A stretch of DNA of 20,593 bases, taken from the NCBI GenBank assembly GCA_947629195.1, contig CANRCS010000143.1:1-20593 (forward strand), given 5' to 3'. The notes beneath the pieces are model-generated. The model was given only the letters and a program-made list of their open reading frames with translations, was not told where the DNA came from and searched no databases. A program made the translations under genes and the position numbers. Positions 15,941 through 20,593 of this stretch are shown one piece after another. The stretch's first letter is position 1, and each line of letters opens with the position of its first letter. This stretch comes from an uncultured Bacilli bacterium (GTDB lineage Bacteria > Bacillota_I > Bacilli_A > RF39 > UBA660).

Positions 15941-16650
15941 TATTTATACCTCCTTAAACTAACTACTATAATTGATAGGATTACATTTACCATGTAATAT
16001 ATATTTTTCCAAGAATGGATTGAAGATGTTCCTGCCTCCCTTTCATTCATTTCAACTGCAACTTCACAAATTTTATGATTTGTTTTCAATGCTTCAACAG
16101 TTGAGATTGGTTCGGGGTATTCTGTTGGATAAGACATGGAAAATTTTTCTATTAATACTCTATTACATGCTCTAAATCCAGATGTAGTATCATATATTTT
16201 TTTACCCGTAAATAATTTTATAAAAAATGAAATTACATTTATACCTAATCTTCTCATTTTTGTAGATTTAAAACTACTTTTTGTGCCTATAAATCTAGAT
16301 CCAATTGCCATATCATTATCTTTAAGAGATGATATTAAATCTTTGATATATCTAATATCATGTTGTCCATCACCATCAAATTGTACTGCTATATCATAAT
16401 TATTTTCAAATGCATATTTATACCCAGTTTGAACTGCACCGCCAATTCCCAAATTATGAATTAAATTAATATGAGGTATTTTATTTTTCTCTAATATATA
16501 TTTTGTATTATCAATAGAACCATCATTAATTACAATCACATCATAATTAGTTTTATTTTGTTTGTTATAATCAATAATTGATTTATATGTTTTTAAAATA
16601 TTATATTGCTCATTATAAGCTGGGATTATTATTAAAATTTTTTTAACCAT
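15940..16650 (-). CDS. GT2 glycosyltransferase, polyprenyl-phosphate sugar synthase (DPM1-like)
   Basis: A 236-residue GT-A fold enzyme of family 2. The N-terminus gives the nucleotide-sugar site (IIPAYNEQ, then VINDGSIDNT), followed by HNLGIGGAVQTGYKYA and the metal-binding FDGDGQHD (D92, D94). A later DTTSGFRACN stretch is typical of the dolichyl-phosphate mannose synthase and GtrB group. One hydrophobic segment ends the chain, so it is a short membrane-attached enzyme. It should move a sugar from a nucleotide donor to undecaprenyl phosphate on the cytosolic face. A GTG at 16659 would add three residues but falls inside the ribosome site AGGAGTG, so the ATG at 16650 is chosen. Its TAA overlaps the next ATG by one base (TAATG), coupling it to the DUF2304 gene, its usual partner. 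Which sugar is used cannot be read from the sequence. Confidence 0.88.
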   Translation of the reverse strand: MVKKILIIIPAYNEQYNILKTYKSIIDYNKQNKTNYDVIVINDGSIDNTKYILEKNKIPHINLIHNLGIGGAVQTGYKYAFENNYDIAVQFDGDGQHDIRYIKDLISSLKDNDMAIGSRFIGTKSSFKSTKMRRLGINVISFFIKLFTGKKIYDTTSGFRACNRVLIEKFSMSYPTEYPEPISTVEALKTNHKICEVAVEMNEREAGTSSIHSWKNIYYMVNVILSIIVVSLRRYK

Positions 16651-16668
16651 TTTAAACACTCCTAGAAT

Positions 16669-18186
16669 TTAATTATAAAAAATTATTAAAGAACTAATTG
16701 CAGATAACATAATATATACATTTAGATATGCACAACTCTTCAGCAAAGTATCCTTTGATATCTTAAAATTTTGATTTATTTTGAAAGTTATAAGTAATAA
16801 CGGTACTAACATAATAAAATATCTCGATTGAACTCCAATAATATATGGAAATGCAATACCTGCCATAGTATTTGTCCAATTAATATACATAGTTGTTGCA
16901 GTAATACCAAATATTATTATAAAAATACCATAAAATAAATATTTAACTTTTTTTAATTCTTTAATATTTTCATTAAATGATAATGATAAATATACAATAG
17001 CAACATATGCAATAGATAATATTGATGGAATTTTAACATCACTATAACACATCTCTGACCCAGAAAATAAATTAATTACATAATAATATATATCGCCTAA
17101 AAATGTTCTACAAATTATAAAAATATAATCTATTGGATTACTAAGAATATATTTTAGTTGTTCTGTTGAATTTGAAGTACCATTTATCTTTATTGATGAT
17201 AATGTAATCCATGTTATATCTGCTACAAACGAAATTCCTAATATTAGAAATATATAAAACCATTTTCGTTTTTTAGTACCAAAAGATTCATAAGGTATGA
17301 TTGTAATAATAAATACTAAAACTATATATATTGTTTTACATAATGAAATTCCAACACATAATAAAAGTAATTTAAAAATGTCCATTCTGCTAAGTTTATT
17401 TTTATTATGATAAAAACTTAAACAATAAGAAATTAGTAAAAATGAAAATGCGTTTAAAATTGTATCACCAGATGTTGTACTAACTAACGATAATAATGAT
17501 GGTGCCAAACAAATAATAGTAAATAACAATTTATTATATGGAAATTTTTTAATTGCATAATAAGTTAATACACACCACACTATAAATGAGAATAACCGCG
17601 ATAAAATAACTATTGCCATTGGGCTAAGATTTAACACTTCTCCAAGTTTTATACCAAATATTTGAGGAAAATATTGAACTGGCGAATATTGACTTGAAGC
17701 ATCTTTTATAGGTAATAAAGTTTTATCTTCTTTATTTAATTTTTCGAATCCTCTAAATGGCACATAATTTTCTTTAATGGTTCTATAATGTAAATTCAAT
17801 AAAGATTTTGGAATTTGAGTATTATAATTCTCATTATCTACTGTTATTGTACCTTGAGATATTTGATATGCTCTAAAAAAATGAAACGGCTCATCTGTAC
17901 CGGCAAAAACAGGAATCATTATAACATATAGTAAACCTAGTGGTATAGATATTAATAAAAATACACGATTTATATTATCTTTCAATTTGGAAATATTTCT
18001 TATAATAAAAAACAAAATAACATTAGTAATTACGCAAAAAATTAAAAATAATAATAGTGTTTTATTTGAACCATTTGGTAATTGGGATTTTAAAGTATAA
18101 AAAGCATATAAGTCAAAAAATATAGTTAATATAATTCCTATATGTTTTTTGGTAAAAGTAGTAAATTTGTTAACAAGACTTTCCAT
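16669..18186 (-). CDS. DUF2142 family membrane protein, probable GT-C-type glycosyltransferase
   Basis: A 505-residue polytopic membrane protein with about 11-13 hydrophobic segments. The loop after the third segment contains GTDEPFHFFRAYQISQG (D98, E99, R105), the hallmark of DUF2142 proteins, whose usual form is D-E-P-x-H-x-x-R-A-Y. These proteins resemble GT-C transferases and are common in teichoic acid, arabinogalactan-like and capsule clusters, where they are thought to use polyprenyl-phosphate sugars on the outer face of the membrane; the reaction is not established. The start ATG at 18186 has an excellent ribosome site (GAGGTGATC). It stands just upstream of a polyprenol-phosphate sugar synthase-like GT2, a plausible maker of its donor. 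Family membership is well supported, donor and acceptor are unknown. Confidence 0.8.
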   Translation of the reverse strand: MESLVNKFTTFTKKHIGIILTIFFDLYAFYTLKSQLPNGSNKTLLLFLIFCVITNVILFFIIRNISKLKDNINRVFLLISIPLGLLYVIMIPVFAGTDEPFHFFRAYQISQGTITVDNENYNTQIPKSLLNLHYRTIKENYVPFRGFEKLNKEDKTLLPIKDASSQYSPVQYFPQIFGIKLGEVLNLSPMAIVILSRLFSFIVWCVLTYYAIKKFPYNKLLFTIICLAPSLLSLVSTTSGDTILNAFSFLLISYCLSFYHNKNKLSRMDIFKLLLLCVGISLCKTIYIVLVFIITIIPYESFGTKKRKWFYIFLILGISFVADITWITLSSIKINGTSNSTEQLKYILSNPIDYIFIICRTFLGDIYYYVINLFSGSEMCYSDVKIPSILSIAYVAIVYLSLSFNENIKELKKVKYLFYGIFIIIFGITATTMYINWTNTMAGIAFPYIIGVQSRYFIMLVPLLLITFKINQNFKISKDTLLKSCAYLNVYIMLSAISSLIIFYN

Positions 18187-18232
18187 TTTGAGATCACCTC
18201 TTTTAAATTTTTATTACTCTGAATAATCCATA

Positions 18233-20353
18233 TCAAACAATAGGCGTTAAAGAAATAGAATTATTTATAACATTTATTTTAAATAGACTATACTTTTTTA
18301 TATTACCTTTATTTTTAATCATATATGAAATTTCATCAAAGAATTCATTTGTTGAAGAATATAAAAATAGATAATCAAACTTATTTTTAATTAAGGTTTG
18401 TTCTAAAGTTTTGGCACTTAACATCCAACTGGAATTATCAGTTTTCGTTTGTATTTTCCAATTTATTTGTCCATTGGCATTAGTAATTCTTGGGTATAAA
18501 TAATATTGTGCTTTACACATAGGTAAATAACCCGATTTATCTTCTTGGTCAATAATATAAATTTTAGAATGTTTATTTGTATTATTTAATACTACGTTAA
18601 ATTTTTTCACATCACTATAATAATTATTTCGATTTTCATATCTTGACTCTATATCTGTAATAAAAGAAAAAGTTTTTGAAATTGGTACAGATATAAATAT
18701 TAATATAGTTGTAAGTACTAACACATATTTCTTTTTAATTTGAAATTTTTGGAAAATCATCCAAATAACAAACATAAAAATTCCTACATTAAAATTATCT
18801 AAATATCTACTAAAAGAAGAAAACTCAAGTGCATCTTCAATAGGCATTGCTACTAATAAGGATAAAGCAGTCAATATAAAGTAGCAAATAAATGCAATTA
18901 TAAATGGTATAGTATACAATATTGATTTTTTAATATCTTTACATGAAGAATAAAAACAAATAAATATAAATGCATTTATTAATATAAAATAATTAATTAA
19001 TGATAATGGTATTATACTATTAAAAATAGTATTATCCAAATATTTAAATGCATTAAGTGCAAAATGAATTAATGTTTTTATCGAAGGATTACTAAAAAAT
19101 GTTGTTGAAAGACCATCTGGTGCAATTGCATCAGTTATATAAATATGTTGAATTAAAAATTTATTAGAAATTAATGTCCAAAATAAATATAAAATAAATG
19201 GCAAAATAATAAACCAAAATTTTTTAAATATATCTATTATATTATTTTTAATAACTTTTGATTTTAAACTCCATTTTATATCATATACAGAATATAAAAT
19301 TATCGTTATTAAAATTAAACATGTTGCTAGTAAAAATCCTTGTGGTTTCATTAATGTTATTACAACACTTGGCAATAATATCATAATTTTTGGCATTTTC
19401 TTTTTTACAACTGAAATATAAGAAATAATTAATCCAAATCCAAATACAATAGCAGAAGGAAAATCCGCATATAAATTATTAAATGAATACATGCTACTAA
19501 ACAAATAACAAAAACTTATAGATATTAAAAATAATAATACGTATAATTTTTTATCTTTAATACTAGAAAACAAACTCATGATAAATATATATATATAAAT
19601 TGAATTTCCAATATATAAATTTTGTTCTTTAAAAACATCAAATAAACTAATAAAATAGCTCCATAAAGCCATTATAGGTGGATATGAAAAATTTACTATG
19701 CTATTTGATAAAATAACTTTTTTAGCCGATAATGCCCACATGTTATATTCATCCCAATAATGAACATATCTTTCAAATCCATTTAATATTGAAATAATAA
19801 ACAATATTGAAAAAATTATTACTGTCTCATCAATATACAAGTTTATATCATCAAAAAAGCTACAATTTTCATGTTTATATTTTAATACAAGATAAACAAT
19901 TCCAGATATAACGATTAAGAAAATTAAAATTTTAGTATATATTAACAAACTAAATAATGATAATATAAATAGTAATAAAACTAAAATAAGCGTTGATATT
20001 CCTAATGATATACTAAATTTATAATTAAATAATTTATATGTAATAAAGGATATAAAAAGTAAAAAATAAAATATAAAAATATAGTTTAAAATATTTATAG
20101 ATGGAATTAATGTATTTAAAATCACATATATAAATATGCTTATTGATAATAACCATTTCATCTTTTTAAATTTATCTTTTAAATTCACATTTATTAAGTA
20201 TATTATAATTAATGATATTAAAATAATTATACTTGGCAAATTTATTACATTACTGAATTTTATATTGACTATATTACGAAAGTTATATATAAAAAATAAT
20301 ATAATATATTCTACAAAGAAAAATAAAATATCTTTGGATGTAACTTTCTTCAT
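18233..20353 (-). CDS. Large polytopic membrane protein, GT-C glycosyltransferase-like
   Basis: A 706-residue protein with about a dozen or more hydrophobic segments and a soluble C-terminal tail of about 130 residues. After some 195 mostly hydrophobic residues a loop carries W200-D-E-Y-N-M-W206. An acidic pair in an early extracytoplasmic loop is the usual catalytic place in GT-C transferases, which use polyprenyl-phosphate sugars outside the membrane. A second conserved spot, F-S-S-F-S-R-Y, and the tail motif DYLFLY also occur in the interrupted gene at 7119-9014, so the two are paralogues; this copy is intact and has about 90 extra N-terminal residues. The ATG is preceded by AGGGGG at good spacing. 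The stop is TGA. A Wzy-type polymerase or a non-enzymatic membrane protein remains possible. The family is not recognised by name; GT-C is an inference from architecture. Confidence 0.65.
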   Translation of the reverse strand: MKKVTSKDILFFFVEYIILFFIYNFRNIVNIKFSNVINLPSIIILISLIIIYLINVNLKDKFKKMKWLLSISIFIYVILNTLIPSINILNYIFIFYFLLFISFITYKLFNYKFSISLGISTLILVLLLFILSLFSLLIYTKILIFLIVISGIVYLVLKYKHENCSFFDDINLYIDETVIIFSILFIISILNGFERYVHYWDEYNMWALSAKKVILSNSIVNFSYPPIMALWSYFISLFDVFKEQNLYIGNSIYIYIFIMSLFSSIKDKKLYVLLFLISISFCYLFSSMYSFNNLYADFPSAIVFGFGLIISYISVVKKKMPKIMILLPSVVITLMKPQGFLLATCLILITIILYSVYDIKWSLKSKVIKNNIIDIFKKFWFIILPFILYLFWTLISNKFLIQHIYITDAIAPDGLSTTFFSNPSIKTLIHFALNAFKYLDNTIFNSIIPLSLINYFILINAFIFICFYSSCKDIKKSILYTIPFIIAFICYFILTALSLLVAMPIEDALEFSSFSRYLDNFNVGIFMFVIWMIFQKFQIKKKYVLVLTTILIFISVPISKTFSFITDIESRYENRNNYYSDVKKFNVVLNNTNKHSKIYIIDQEDKSGYLPMCKAQYYLYPRITNANGQINWKIQTKTDNSSWMLSAKTLEQTLIKNKFDYLFLYSSTNEFFDEISYMIKNKGNIKKYSLFKINVINNSISLTPIV

Positions 20354-20359
20354 ATATAA

Positions 20360-20593
20360 CTACCCCCTTTTAAATATTTTCTTAATACATTTTCTTACTG
20401 GTAGTGGAATTATTCTTCTAAGGATACATTTTAAATGGTACATAATACTTCGATAATCATCAGAGTCAACTACATTATTAAAATAATATTGTAAAACATT
20501 GTACTTATATGACTGAATACCATATTTAGCATCCCACCACGTTGCTTCATAATGATGTTCAGCAATATTTCTATCATTATACATATTTATAGT
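20360..20593 (-). CDS. C-terminal end of a probable glycosyltransferase (5' part outside window)
   Basis: The reading frame is open to the window edge, so this is the last 77 residues of a longer protein; the internal Met at 20584 is not a supported start. The segment IAEHHYEATWW is like the His-rich, Trp-ending tail (H-H-x4-S/T-W) of capsular glycosyltransferases that use a DXD motif, such as GT32-type enzymes. It is followed by a basic, amphipathic end (RRIIPLPVRKCIKKIFKRG), common where such enzymes sit on the inner membrane face. The catalytic part is not visible, so substrate and family are inferred only. The TAG stop lies 6 bases before the next gene's start codon, and that gene's ribosome site (AGGGGG) overlaps this 3' end, so the two are probably cotranscribed and translationally coupled. 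Confidence 0.6.
   Translation of the reverse strand, partial: TINMYNDRNIAEHHYEATWWDAKYGIQSYKYNVLQYYFNNVVDSDDYRSIMYHLKCILRRIIPLPVRKCIKKIFKRG

Overview
The window is about 20.6 kb of very AT-rich DNA, roughly a quarter G+C by eye. Every recognisable gene lies on the minus strand, so transcription runs from high to low coordinates. Strong Shine-Dalgarno sites (AAGGAGG, GAGGTGATC, GGGAGGG), TTG and GTG starts, and TAA, TAG and TGA all used as stops point to a low-GC Gram-positive (Bacillota, probably a clostridial or related gut-type lineage) with the standard genetic code. The species cannot be named from the sequence. The locus is a cell-surface polysaccharide (capsule, O-antigen-like or secondary wall polymer) biosynthesis cluster.

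Right part (20593 to about 14170): the 3' end of a probable glycosyltransferase, a 706-residue GT-C-like membrane protein, a DUF2142 membrane protein, a polyprenol-phosphate-type GT2 glycosyltransferase with its DUF2304 partner, and a Wzx-type flippase. Centre (about 14120 to 10320): a heptose module, gmhA, a GT9 heptosyltransferase-like gene, bifunctional hldE and gmhB. These are expected to make ADP-D-glycero-beta-D-manno-heptose and transfer it; no HldD epimerase is visible. Next (10319 to 3872): a WbuB-like GT4, a large membrane protein gene cut in two by an in-frame TAG and paralogous to the 706-residue protein, then capE, capF and capG (fnlA, fnlB, fnlC type) for UDP-N-acetyl-L-fucosamine. 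The unit ends in a perfect 20-bp hairpin terminator.

A 618-bp non-coding region (3254 to 3871) separates this unit from a second one. It holds the terminator, a 213-bp repeat-bounded element that can fold as a three-way junction, a pair of 11-bp direct repeats, and a promoter-like sequence with a run of nine G between -35 and -10, as expected for a slippage-controlled (phase-variable) promoter. The downstream unit is a UbiA-family enzyme closely resembling polyprenyl-phosphate phosphoribosyltransferase, a HAD phosphatase, a GT-C-like membrane protein and a 44-codon stump of an acyltransferase-3 gene. A new promoter overlaps the end of that stump, so the left edge looks like a recombination junction.

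A coherent, inferred picture: sugar nucleotides (ADP-heptose, UDP-L-FucNAc) feed cytosolic transferases (GT9, GT4) building a lipid-linked repeat that Wzx flips. The GT2/DUF2304 and UbiA/HAD pairs make polyprenyl-phosphate sugars used outside the membrane by the GT-C-like proteins to decorate the glycan, and part of that decoration may be switched on and off. No clear Wzy polymerase or chain-length regulator is recognised in the window.
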